This document shows positions 10,134 to 20,123 of a stretch of 27,701 nt of DNA, in pieces. The notes under the pieces are model-generated. The model saw only the letters and a list, made by a program, of their open reading frames with translations. It made no database searches and had not been told where the DNA came from. The DNA comes from Phlegmacium glaucopus (taxonomy: Eukaryota > Basidiomycota > Agaricomycetes > Agaricales > Cortinariaceae). The DNA lies in NCBI GenBank assembly GCA_015039465.1, contig MU130530.1, forward strand, positions 1-27,701, in the 5' to 3' direction. The stretch's first letter is position 1, and every line of letters begins with the position of its first letter. The position numbers and the translations under genes were made by a program.

Positions 10134-10641
10134 CAAGGGGGCACCAAGATTCGAAAAACTACACGGGGTGGATTTTTTTCTCTAAGGCCTTGTCAACCCC
10201 CCCCCCTTCCCCAACCCATATCGGGTATGTTTTCATCCAAATAGGGTATGTTTTTCCCACATTTTCGGGCTCCGCTTACTTCTGACCTAGAACTTGAGCC
10301 GCCCAAGCCGCAACACTTTAGATAACTAGAATTAACCATCTTTGAGGATGTAGTAAACAGTAAATATGTGAGCAGTACATGGTCTAAGTTATTTTGAAGT
10401 CTTAACTTGCCTTTCACTGGACCATCAGTAGTCAAAAAACATGGCCCAGCTGACCTAAATGGGGAACAACTAATCCATAGATCTGTCCAGGGACTGTATT
10501 ATCGTGTGCTACACCATTAGCAAGTACTTATATGCAATTTTTCAAAGTTTGACCCCCAAAAATAATTTTTTCTAAGCCCCCGGCAGCCCCCCCCCCCCCC
10601 CCCAACCCCAGGTCCCGGGTTTGATTCCCAGTGCCCCCTTG
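10134..10641. mobile_element. Second hAT-like element with CAAGGGGGCACC ends
   Basis: Inverted ends CAAGGGGGCACC and GTGCCCCCTTG, with a perfect 8-bp duplication AGGAGACT (10126-10133 and 10642-10649). Length 508 bp. The inside differs from the element at 8776-9405 and contains poly-C runs at 10197-10206 and 10587-10603. No open frame of note. Sharing only the termini suggests that both are moved by the same absent transposase. Confidence 0.88.
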
Positions 10642-10649
10642 AGGAGACT

Positions 10650-11096
10650 AGTAAGGAGATCGGCTCGTCATCAACTGATTGTCGGTAGCTAAGTTCGTTC
10701 CGCGTTATACAACCCAGAGGTTGAAGTTGACCCAGCTCTCCCCCACACTGATGTGACGCTCGTTGCGGGTTTTGTTGAAGACTATACAACGGAGGTATCT
10801 AAAGGTGACAGCAGGAAAAAATGATGCGACATTGTAAGCGCTATAAAACATTAGATCACGAATAATTCATTACAGTGACCCTTACCAATGCCTCCTTTCT
10901 CTTTCTAATTTGTTTCGAATCGATGTTCGCGCTAGTCCCTTTCTCAAGGTCTCAAAAGGTTTCAAAGCCAACCTTTGTAATATCATTCATTATAATCCGA
11001 TTATCCGATTCCCATGTATGCCTTGAATTATTTAAAGTTTCACAAGACCACGGTATCATAAAATGAGAGATGAAATGGTACTAGTAAAGACCGTTG
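10650..11096. other. 3' flank of copy E
   Basis: From about 10750 this matches the 3' flank of copy B (about 1450-1780) and from about 10830 that of copy C (about 3880-4125). No gene is supported. 10650-10750 shows nothing recognisable. Confidence 0.5.
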
Positions 11097-11255
11097 TTAG
11101 ATCCTTGAATGTGGTAGAAAATCAAAGACTACTATTCTGTTGATATCACCGATATCATCCCAATCGAGATGCACAAACCTACCGGATGCTGGGCACAAAG
11201 AATGGCTGTATCCATGCCCATCCACGGGCAACAACATGCTAACTACAGATGGGTC
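11097..11255 (-). pseudogene. F-box gene copy E, C-terminal end (left of copia)
   Basis: Minus strand, the last part of exon 4 with the stop at 11097-11099, ending in the same LPHSRI residues as copy B. It is separated from the rest of the gene (17825-19300) by the copia element. 11251-11255 is the GGGTC target duplication. Confidence 0.85.
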
Positions 11256-11518
11256 TGTTGAACTTATTACACTAGTTATCTGCTTATTTAGTATTACATA
11301 ATTTCTTTCTTTTAAAGGTCACTCTCGTTTATGTGACACCTCAGTGTTTATTATCACTGAGGTGTGAGTCGCTTGGTATTCGTATTATATATCTTTTACT
11401 TACTCTTCCTTTAGCTAATAATCTTTAGGTACTTATTATTGAATGCATAGTGTTTATTATCACTGAGGTCTAATAATCTTTAGCTCTATCCTATCTCGGT
11501 TACCCTGCACATTCAAAA
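11256..11518 (+). repeat. 5' LTR of copia
   Basis: 263 bp. Contains a perfect 11-bp-arm hairpin (ACACCTCAGTG 11336-11346, 8-nt loop, CACTGAGGTGT 11355-11365). The motif AGTGTTTATTATCACTGAGG recurs at 11449-11468, and TAATAATCTTTAG occurs at 11416-11428 and 11471-11483. It differs from the 3' LTR by A/G at the TATTAC(A/G)TAATT site and A/C at the TTGGT(A/C)TTCG site. Confidence 0.95.
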
Positions 11519-11530
11519 GGTTATGGGCCC
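11519..11530 (+). other. Primer-binding site for half tRNA-iMet
   Basis: GGTTATGGGCCC directly follows the LTR. This is complementary to the anticodon loop region of initiator tRNA-Met, as in Drosophila copia, whose minus-strand DNA is primed by a tRNA 5' half instead of the 3' CCA end. The ATG inside the site is the complement of the CAU anticodon. The match also fixes the LTR end at 11518. Confidence 0.85.
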
Positions 11531-14500
11531 TGACGACGTCTCCAAGATGAATTCTATGTCAAACACAGGTCAAGGATTAACAATTCCAAAGCTTCAGCCA
11601 AACGGCTCCAATTGGACGACGTACGCTGAAAGAGTAATGAATTATCTTACTTCAAAAGGCCTGAAGAGACACGTCACTGGGACAGCGCGTAAACCGATTG
11701 AACTAGTAGCAAGAGCGGGTGCTTACTATAGACCCAGTTCCCTAATACCTTTATCGGATGACGAGATCCAAAAACACGAGACTGAACAGGACGAATACGA
11801 GCAACGACAGGCAGCCGTTCGCGAAGTTATTTACCGATCGATTGATAGCTCAACGTTCATTCAAGTCAAAAACGAACCCAATGCCACATCTGTATGGAAA
11901 AAGATTGTGTCAATTCATGCTGACAAGGGTTCTATGTACGAAACGAACCTTCTTACTCAATTGCAAACAAGCCGATACATTGATGGCCAAAGTATGCGAG
12001 AACACTTGACGAAAATGATTGAAATCAAAGAGAGACTGGCTGAAATGAACTGCCAGATTTCCGACGAGTCTTTTGTGGCATATATCCGAACCTCTCTATC
12101 CCTTGCACCCAATTTTCAATCTCTAATTACGACGCTAAGCGCTGCCGCACATGAATCTGGGAAGAAACTCTCGAGCACGAACCTAATTTGGCACCTCAAT
12201 GAAGAGGCTAATTCTGTAGCTCTTGAGGAAAGCATAAACAAATCCAATGAGGTGATGATAGCGGCCACTGCGAGAGCTCGAAACCCAAACTGGAAAGGGA
12301 AAGAAAAATCACAAAGGGAAAGCAAACAATGTTCGAACTGCAAAAAGAAAGGTCATACCGATGATAACTGCTTCGAAAAGGGTGGTGGAAAAGAGCATGA
12401 GGCTCCGGATTGGTGGAAAGAGAAGAAGAAGAAGTCTCAGGCTACAAAGGGGAAGTCAGCGAACGTAGTCAATGAAAAGTCAAATATCGTCGATGACGAA
12501 TCTGACAACTACGCAATGCTCACCTATAACCTCCCTGACAACTCTACTGCTCTTGTATGCACCTCCGATTTCCAACATGAAGCCCACGCTGCATCCAAAT
12601 CGAACGGATTGATACTCAATACTGGAGCAAGCAGTCATTTCTCCCCTGAAAGATCGAGATTCCTAAACTACAAAGAAATCGATCCTGAACCGGTAAAAGC
12701 AGCCGACGGACATTCATTCAAAGCACTAGGGAAAGGAGATCTCCAAATAGCACTGCCAAATGGAGATCAGAAACCCACACTTGTTACACTCAAAAACGTA
12801 TACTACTCACCGATGCTTGCATTTACCCTCATATCCGTTGGGATATTGGATCGCGCCGACTATACCCTATTCATTAAAGCCGGAAAATGTGTTATCCAAA
12901 GTCCAAAAGGCAAAATCATCGCTCATATCCCCCTTATACGAGGTCTATATCGAGTAATGGAAGAGCCGAAACTCCTAAAGTCACTTACCGCAAATGCTAC
13001 AATCAAACCGATGTCAATCAATGATCTACATAGAAAAATGGGTCACGTAAATTATGACGACTTACGCAAGATGGTCAAAAACAGCATGGTAAAAGGAGTG
13101 GATCTCGATTTTGCATCCGAACCTGAGTTCTGTGAACCTTGCATAAAAGCAAAAGCGACTCGAAAACCTTTTCCTAAAAAGAGCGAAACCAAATATCAGC
13201 AATATGGTGATAAGGTGGTTGCTGATACCTGGGGTCCAGCTCCTGTAGAATCACTTGGTCGAAATAAATACTACCAACTATACCAGGACCTGTCGAGTCA
13301 CGAGGAACAAGTCTACTTTTGTCGAGCAAAGTCGGAAGGGTTCGAAAACTACCAGAAATACGAGGCTTGGGTTAAAAGTCAACGCGGGACAACAATCAAA
13401 ATTTTCGGATGTGACCGAGGTGGTGAATTCACTAGTAAAGTTTTTAGTGAACATCTCCAAAAATCAGGAACGGTTTGTCATCTTACCGTTCATGATTCTC
13501 CATCTTCAAATGGATCAGCCGAACGAGCCAACCGAACACATGTTGAATGCGCACTCGCAATGATAGTGTCTTCCGGACTACCAAGAAACCTATGGGCAGA
13601 AGCTATATCACATAGCGTATGGATTTGTAATCGCGTACCCACTCGATCCATAAATGAAAATAAAACCCCATATGAAAAGGCAACCGGAAAGAAACCCGAC
13701 CTTTCGCAATTGCACGAATGGGGGGCCACAGCCTGGGTAAAGAAGTTAAACGTTTCAAAACTTGACTCAAAAGTTGAGAAAGGGCGTTTCGTGGGTTATG
13801 ACGATGAATCGAAAGGTCTCAGGATATACTGGCCTGAAAAAAGGAAGGTTTCGATTGAAAGAGACGTTTATTTTGATAAAAATGAAGTCTTACAATTGAA
13901 TGACATCCAAATTGAGGGGGAGTGGGACATATTTTCCAATCCGGACGATCCTAAAAAACCCAACGACACTCTCGAACCTTCTAAAATCGCTCCCGATGAA
14001 CCTAAAGTTCAAAATGAAACGAATCAACCCCAAATTCTCAACAATGAAACTGAGAACTTACCGATCCTACCTACTGTTGAATCTCAAGTACCCAACCTAC
14101 AATCAAACGAGTCTCAGTCAATGTCAACACCTACAACCCATCCAAGACAAAGACGAAACTCACTTAAAGGCTTACAACAGTATAACTCCAACGAATACGG
14201 CCGCGGAAGACAAACTCAAAAGAATGCAATTGTTCAGTCTGACGTACTAAATATTCAACATGGAGAGGCTGTTTTCGCAGTCGAAGCGAGCGAAAATCTT
14301 GAACCAGGGGGAGTAGAACTAGACGTCTGCGAGACCGACTGGTTCCAAGATGAATTAGAGATGGCAATGGTTGCTAACCAAGAGGATGAACCTACCTTGA
14401 GGGAAGCACTTAGCGGTCGTGAAAAAGAACAATGGACGGACGCAATAGAAGCGGAACTTACCCAGATCGAAAAGTTACACACTTGGGATCTTATCGATGC

Positions 14501-15252
14501 ACCACATGGTACCAACGTGATACCATGCCGATACATTTTTCGCCGTAAACGTGATGCCGATGGGAATATCGCTCGATATAAAGCCAGATTAGTCGCAAAA
14601 GGATATAGACAGGAGTTTGGTGTTGATTACACTGAAACTTTCGCTCCCACAGTCCGCCCTGTAAGCTTACGCATCCTATTGTCTTTCGGTGCTCAAAAAG
14701 GAGCTTCCATTCATCAAATTGACGTTAAAAATGCCTATCTTAATGCCTACCTACAAGAGGACGAGGTGATTCATATGAATCTCCCCCCTCTGTATCATGA
14801 ATTTCGCGATTTACCCAATAACTTGCAAAATATCAAAAATCTAGTATGTCGACTTCGTCGCCACACTTTATGGGACTAAACAAGGTGCTCGCGCTTGGTA
14901 CCTCGAAGTTGTCGATACATTTACTGGACTTGGATTTACGGTCTCACAAGCTGATGAAGCCATATTCTACAAACTCGACAATGATAAGTACATCATAGTT
15001 GCTGCTGCGACTGACGATTTCACTATCATTGCCGATTCTGACAAATCGGTTGAATTTTTCAAACAGCAACTTCGTCAACGATTCGAAATCACCGATCTTG
15101 GACCCATTAACTGGCTACTTGGAGTCAAGATCACACGCGATCTCGAAACTCGTACAATGTCCCTATCCCAATTGTCTTATATCGAGCACATCAGGAAAAA
15201 TGATTTTGGCCCTAGGTAGCCTTGGGTAATTTGTTAGTATCACATCACTACT

Positions 15253-15302
15253 CAGGACATCCCAGGACATCCCAGGACACCCCAGGACACCCCAGGACAT
15301 CC
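15253..15302 (+). repeat. Subterminal 10-bp tandem array (left)
   Basis: Five adjacent 10-bp units CAGGACATCC or CAGGACACCC. The array is about 65 bp inside the left end of the nested element. Related CAGGACA motifs occur near the right end (about 16705-16725). Confidence 0.9.
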
Positions 15303-15724
15303 TAGAGCAGCACAGGTAAAATTTTGAGTGTCACTCATTTTCTCAGGACACCTTTAGTGTATCCTGGTGCATTGACCATCTGGACCAAATCACATCAGGA
15401 GGCCCTGGGAGTCCCTTAGAATTTATGAATTTTGCTAGAAAATCTTTAACCGCCGTGTCCAAAAAAGTATTTTGGAGTTTTCTCAATAAGGAGAGCTGCT
15501 ATTAATATAATTTAAACATATTCAGGGTCCTAAAACAATTCTCTACCATCTTTAAAAAATTTCCTTTTTTGGAATTTATGTAATCTACCCTGACCCAGCA
15601 CCATATGCTTGAAATCATGCTTATCTGTGATCATGTGACCAATGGTCTGTGCGCCATCCAAAAGATATATAAACCACCCACAATTTTGTTTTCTTATTTT
15701 TTCTGTTAAGTTTAAAACAAGGAA

Positions 15725-16272
15725 GTCACGTCGGAGTTACTCCGGAACGGACGGAACGGAACCGGAACAGTAACCTGGAAAGGACGTTGGCCTCAGCGTG
15801 TGTGCTGTGCCGCCCAGCTCCTAAGGTGTCCTGATTTCGGAACGGAAGAAGAAGTAATAAGACGGAAGACCTCAGTGACTTAGAGGACGAACAAGAGGAG
15901 GAAACAAAGTTGATATTCGAACTGAGGGAAAACATACAAGTTCGAGTACTTTAAATATAAAAGGAATTGCAACCGAAATATAGAATATAAATATAAGTGC
16001 TGCGTTCTGCTCCCGGAAAAGGTCCTGCATTCTTGGGTGAATAATCCATGGCTGGTGTGCTGACTGATAGTGGGAAAGTGATGACAAAGGAATAGTTGTT
16101 ATGACGAAGGTGTGGTAAGGGGTTTGGGATATCGTCGGAAGAGTCGGAATGATACGGAGAAGTCTCGGAGTCGGACGTAGGAGGAGTAGAGTTGGAGACA
16201 AGGGAAAGTACTGGAACGGAGTACGGACTACCGGAAACAACTCCGTCGGAGTCGGACCGGAGTAACGTGTGA
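15725..16272. repeat. Possible inner inverted-repeat element
   Basis: Left edge GTCACGTCGGAGTTACTCCGG-like and right edge CCGGAGTAACGTGTGAC pair as imperfect inverted repeats, with GGAA on both outer sides (15721-15724, 16273-16276). The inside is dense in CGGAAC and GTCGGAG motifs. It could be a further nested MITE or a simple GGA-rich repeat; GGAA is common here, so the flanking match is weak. Confidence 0.3.
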
Positions 16273-16487
16273 CGGAATGTAACAGTCATACTGATATTTC
16301 CTACTTCCCCAGTATTATACTAGTATATTTATGTATCACTATTTTATTATTATTTTATTACTAGTATATATGATGTTTAGAATAATTGAATATAATTTTA
16401 TTGTTATTATTATTATTCTGTTGTGTGAGACTACTCAAATATCTGGTTTATATATGTTTTCTAGCATCAGATCCAAAGGGACTAAGG

Positions 16488-16622
16488 CTGCCTCAGGATG
16501 CTCTCAGGTTGCCTCAGGTTGCCTCAGGATGCTCTCAGGTTGCCTCAGGTTGCCTCAGGTTGCCTCAGGATGCTCTCAGGTTGCCTCAGGACGCTCTCAG
16601 GTTGCCTCAGGTTGCCCCAGGA
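16488..16622 (+). repeat. Subterminal 10/11-bp tandem array (right)
   Basis: Alternating units TTGCCTCAGG (10 bp) and ATGCTCTCAGG (11 bp), about 13 in total, ending in TTGCCCCAGG. It lies about 130 bp inside the right end. The apparent open frames across it are products of the repeat. Confidence 0.9.
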
Positions 16623-17552
16623 CAGCCTAAGACTTTTCATACATAGGTAACTTGCACCCCAGGGCGACCTCTTGACCTGAGCGCCCTGAGCTGCCTGGGG
16701 CACCCCAGGACATTTCAGGACAGCCTAGGGCACAAGTCATTTTTCCTGATGCAAATTATTACTCGTTTTGGCTTAGAAGATTCCCGTATCGCAGTCACAC
16801 CACTAGAACCCGGAATCAACTTAACACCAGATTCGCGAGGAGTTTCGCCTACCCTTCTTACTCCTTGTGAAAAGACGAAATACCGCGAAATGATCGGCTC
16901 GCTTATGTACGTCGCTGTAATGACTCGTCCCGACATTTCTTTCGCTGTTTCAACCTTGTCTCAGTACCTCGAAACCCCCCATACGACTCACTTAAAGGCC
17001 GTCACTCGTGTTTTCAAGTATTTATTAGGTTCTAAAGATCTACAACTCGTATTGGGCGGTACTCATAGCAAGGTTACTGGCTATTCCGATGCAGACTGGG
17101 CTTCTCATCTACATCGACACTCGATATCTGGTTTTGTCTATTTTATTGGTATCGGAATCGTCTCCTGGAGCTGCAAGAAACAACCTATCGTCACTTTATC
17201 CAGCACCGAAGCCGAATACGTTGCCCTCACTCATTCTTCCAAGGATATACTATGGATACATAAGTTTCTTTCCAAATTTTCTAATATTTTCTCTTTTACT
17301 TTACCTACTACTCTCTTTTGTGATAATCAAGGTGCTATCCGCTTGTCCAAAGACTCGACATTTCACGGTCGCACCAAACATATCGACGTTCATTTCCATT
17401 TTATTCGACAAACTATTTCTTCCGGCCACATTTTTATCAAATATTGCCCTACCTCCGAAATGATTGCCGATATCTTTACTAAATCTCTCGCGCGAAACAA
17501 ATTTGTTGCTTTTCGAGACCTCCTTGGGCTTCGTTAACCCCATATTTGTCTC

Positions 17553-17561
17553 GAGGGGGAG
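17553..17561 (+). other. Polypurine tract of copia
   Basis: GAGGGGGAG directly before the 3' LTR, in the position where plus-strand DNA synthesis is primed. Confidence 0.85.
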
Positions 17562-17824
17562 TGTTGAACTTATTACACTAGTTATCTGCTTATTTAGTAT
17601 TACGTAATTTCTTTCTTTTAAAGGTCACTCTCGTTTATGTGACACCTCAGTGTTTATTATCACTGAGGTGTGAGTCGCTTGGTCTTCGTATTATATATCT
17701 TTTACTTACTCTTCCTTTAGCTAATAATCTTTAGGTACTTATTATTGAATGCATAGTGTTTATTATCACTGAGGTCTAATAATCTTTAGCTCTATCCTAT
17801 CTCGGTTACCCTGCACATTCAAAA
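17562..17824 (+). repeat. 3' LTR of copia
   Basis: 263 bp, the same length as the 5' LTR, with two substitutions, the same hairpin and internal duplications. Followed by the target duplication GGGTC at 17825-17829. Confidence 0.95.
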
Positions 17825-19300
17825 GGGTCCTTGTGTGATATAGTGTTGGTGGGGTGAGGTAATATCGATCCGGTATATATTCCACAGTGGTCGGAGGTAT
17901 CCCAGAAAGAGACCATGGTATCCTCACAAATATTGGATGTATGGGGTGTTGCTATCTTTTCGGAATCACGGGGAGTTAGCTGGAGAGTATTTATGAAATG
18001 GAGGGTAGCGTCGCTCAAGTCGGGTTTGATGATGATCTTGAAACGCTGAAGTTCCAAATGCCGTGGATGTACCATGTCGAAATAAAGAGGTTGTGAGGAG
18101 CCAAAATACCAGCTAGACATTCTTCTCCAGAAGGGTCCGGGATGGTGTACAAGACCATCTGGAAATTTAAGTCTGATCAGTGGTGGGAGTCAAGCAAGAC
18201 TGTCACAATCTAAATTGGTGGGTTGAGATAGAGGTGGGATAGCCCAGATCAATATTCCTTCCTCATGTAAAATGACAATAGCTGTCTTTGTAGCGAGCAC
18301 CTATTGGCTAAGATGAGCTCCATGACCTTTGACCTGAAAGATGGGAATACTCATACTTCCATGTCGAAGTCAAAACTCTTCACATCGACTTCGGCAATAA
18401 AATACACTGAAGCATTCAGTCGATAGTCCCAGACTCTCAAAATGACCCCATGCAGAATAAAGGTGTACCAGATGATGTTGTCAGAGAATATATAACTTAG
18501 GCCACAACGTTCGCCCAGGAAATGGCTGAGATCAAGATAAGTAATTTGGGTGAGCCGAGGGGTTTCGCCTTGCGGATATATCTCATAACAAGAGCAATTA
18601 TATTGGTAGAATCTACAACACGTATCGCTGTGGGTAAATATACCAATCATATGATAACAAGTTGAACTTACGGACGAAGCAAAAAGATTATTAGGCCCAT
18701 GCCATCAGGGGTGGCGCGAACATCGCCATGGTCAGAGCCATGTTCAGGTCCAAGGGAAGCAATTAACTTGCAATCGGCACTCGACATGTATCCTAAATCC
18801 CAAACCCCAACTCCATTCAGCGAATACCCCACCATGTATCGACCACCTGGCACAAGGATAAGTTGAGTAATAGGCCTGTTCTCTGTACCCATGTCAAACG
18901 GATTGTCGATAACTCTAGTTGCTGTGGGGGACAGTCCCGAATCCAACCCACTGAATCCTTGAGTTGCAAAGGAGGCAGATAGCTCAATCCACCTCCGCGG
19001 TGCGATCGCAGCCTGTTCCAGTTCCGCGTCACTCATTTCGGGTATAGGGAAACTCGGCAAAAATAGAGTGTTTTCTAGGCATACTCGATGGAGGGCATGG
19101 ATCCAGATCAATCTTTGCCTCGTAGCAACTTGGAGAGTTTTGCATGTCTTTGTTTATTCATTGACCGTGACAATTTGAGCAAAAGGAAAAAATCGGGAAG
19201 GGAATCGAATGCATACCCTACGCAATGAGAGAATATCGGAAGGATGGAGAAATGTGCAGATTTCTATTTGTAAATCAAGTGCAATGTCTACAAGCGCCAT
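17825..19300 (-). pseudogene. F-box gene copy E, N-terminal and central part
   Basis: Exons 19300-19217, 19147-18672, 18612-18357 and 18300-17825 (exon 4 continues at 11250-11097 beyond copia). Introns of 69, 59 and 56 nt keep GT-AG and the family phases, so exons 1-3 read through intact: F-box (LDLQIEICTFLHPSDILSLR), WD-like strand (LVPGGRYMVGYSLNGVGVWD). Exon 4 has TGA at 18190-18192 where B, C and D have CGA; copy A has the same change. Copia then interrupts the coding region further downstream. Both lesions destroy the C-terminal half. Exon 3 starts with FYQYNCSCYE, differing from the other copies. The gene probably died by the nonsense codon, the insertion or both; the order cannot be read. 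Confidence 0.88.
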
Positions 19301-19413
19301 TATAGCTGAAATTTCAGAACCAAGTAAGATCGATGAAGTTCGAGTGAGTATGATCTTTTTTTTTAGAAGCCATCAATGTTATCATCAAATCTCAGTGCAG
19401 CGCAGTGAGAACA

Positions 19414-20123
19414 TACTATATATGGTTGGGACATGCAACATGACCAGACATGCAAAATTGTCAATATCTACCACTTCCCATCATCTCCCAGGCTTCAAAA
19501 AAAAAACCCCTATTTCGTTGTACTAAATAAATGAATCTGCAGAAAAATTTGAGCCTTACGCTGAGTGGATGAACTACAAACTGCAAAATACAATGTTTTT
19601 GCTTAGTGTAAAGATTGATCCCATCAGGAACACAACTGTACGCGCTTAAAAAATGCTGGGTCTTGGTATGACAATATAGAATACATGTTCCTTTGTATTA
19701 AAAACATTTTTTTGGACTGGGCAAACAATTTTTGAGGATGAAAGAATGCAAATATCTACGAGGGAGGTCAAGAGCGTGACAAAAGGTGACAATTCATGGG
19801 GATTTTAAAGACCACAAGACCCTTGATCCCTAAAGAACGACAACCCTGGTTGCTCTTTCCCATGTATAATGTTCGGCCCGACTTTCGGAGCCCGAATGCA
19901 TCCGTGACCTGCCTGTGACGGCATTTTGCATCACTCGTTTTTTTGCATAAAAAATCGGTCATTGCCCGACGTCGCCATTTCTTATTCAAAATATTTGATA
20001 TTTTTACTGAATGTGCTTATTGTATCTGAGAATGGTTATGTAAATTATCATAGGATAATATAACTTCTGGGGCTCAGTATAAATGATCCATCAAAATTTT
20101 GCATGTCCCAACCATATATAGTA
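19414..20123. mobile_element. 710-bp element with TACTATATATGG ends
   Basis: Perfect inverted repeat of about 25 bp at both ends, beginning TACTATATATGGTTGGGACA. Flanks carry GAGAACA (19407-19413 and 20125-20131), a near 8-bp duplication (TGAGAACA against GGAGAACA). No coding capacity; AT-rich with runs of A. It sits in the 5' flank of F-box copy E. hAT (8 bp) or MULE (9 bp) ancestry both fit. Confidence 0.8.

Larger units (their letters stand above)
15189..16750. mobile_element. 1.56-kb DNA transposon nested in copia pol
   Basis: The uninterrupted pol reading (TATATCGAGCAAATTATT) is split after GCA. The element starts CATCAGGAAAAATGA and ends TCATTTTTCCTGATG; the inverted ends stay similar for about 27 bp, to CCCTAGG. 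The target duplication is CA or GCA (15186-15188, 16751-16753), depending on whether the last G belongs to the element. Short tandem arrays lie inside each end (15253-15302, 16488-16622). No transposase frame is seen, so it is non-autonomous. CATCAG ends and a 2-3 bp duplication are shared with the 175-bp element at 1788-1962. Subterminal arrays and 2-3 bp duplications recall CACTA/CMC transposons, but the terminal bases are not CACTA. Confidence 0.85.
11547..17537 (+). pseudogene. copia gag-pol polyprotein (broken)
   Basis: The open frame runs from 11523; the ATG there lies inside the primer site, so Met 11547 or 11556 is the likelier start. Residues below count from 11523. Gag with a CCHC knuckle C270-x2-C-x4-H-x4-C283; protease motif NTGAS at 366-370, where the family has D(T/S)G; integrase zinc motif H503, H508, C537, C540 and catalytic D568, D631, E667; reverse transcriptase with IDVKNAYLN (D1067). 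The frame stops at 14877-14879 after a one-base shift near 14859-14868, then resumes (KQGARAWYLEVV) with the ATDDF active-site motif. At 15188 it is cut by a DNA element and continues at 16751 (QIITRFGLEDSR) through RNase H (YSDADWASH, STEAEYVAL, KHIDVHFHFI) to the stop at 17535-17537. Non-functional as it stands. Confidence 0.93.
11256..17824 (+). mobile_element. Ty1/copia LTR retrotransposon, nested insertion inside
   Basis: Complete element of 6569 bp flanked by the 5-bp duplication GGGTC (11251-11255, 17825-17829). LTRs at 11256-11518 and 17562-17824 are both 263 bp and differ at two positions, begin TGTTGAA and end TTCAAAA. It has a primer site right after the 5' LTR, one gag-pol frame in the order gag, protease, integrase, reverse transcriptase, RNase H (the copia order), and a purine tract before the 3' LTR. 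It lies in exon 4 of F-box copy E, in the opposite orientation. A 1562-bp DNA element is inserted in pol. Without that, it is about 5.0 kb, normal for copia. The near-identical LTRs show a recent insertion. Confidence 0.95.

Noticed and set aside
10605..10641. GGTTTGATTCCCAG resembles a tRNA B box, suggesting a SINE
   Set aside because: The same sequence occurs inverted at the other end with an 8-bp target duplication, so it is a DNA-transposon terminus; no A box or tRNA fold is seen.
14164..14536. Minus-strand frames inside copia gag-pol
   Set aside because: They lie opposite a well-supported coding frame with clear domains.
15001..15030. ATDD instead of YVDD at the copia reverse transcriptase active site
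   Set aside because: As a lesion: to my knowledge ATDD-type motifs are a natural variant in basidiomycete copia elements, and both Asp residues are present.
16331..16646. Overlapping open frames coding for GCSQVASGC-like repeats
   Set aside because: They are translations of the 10/11-bp subterminal tandem array in a non-coding element.
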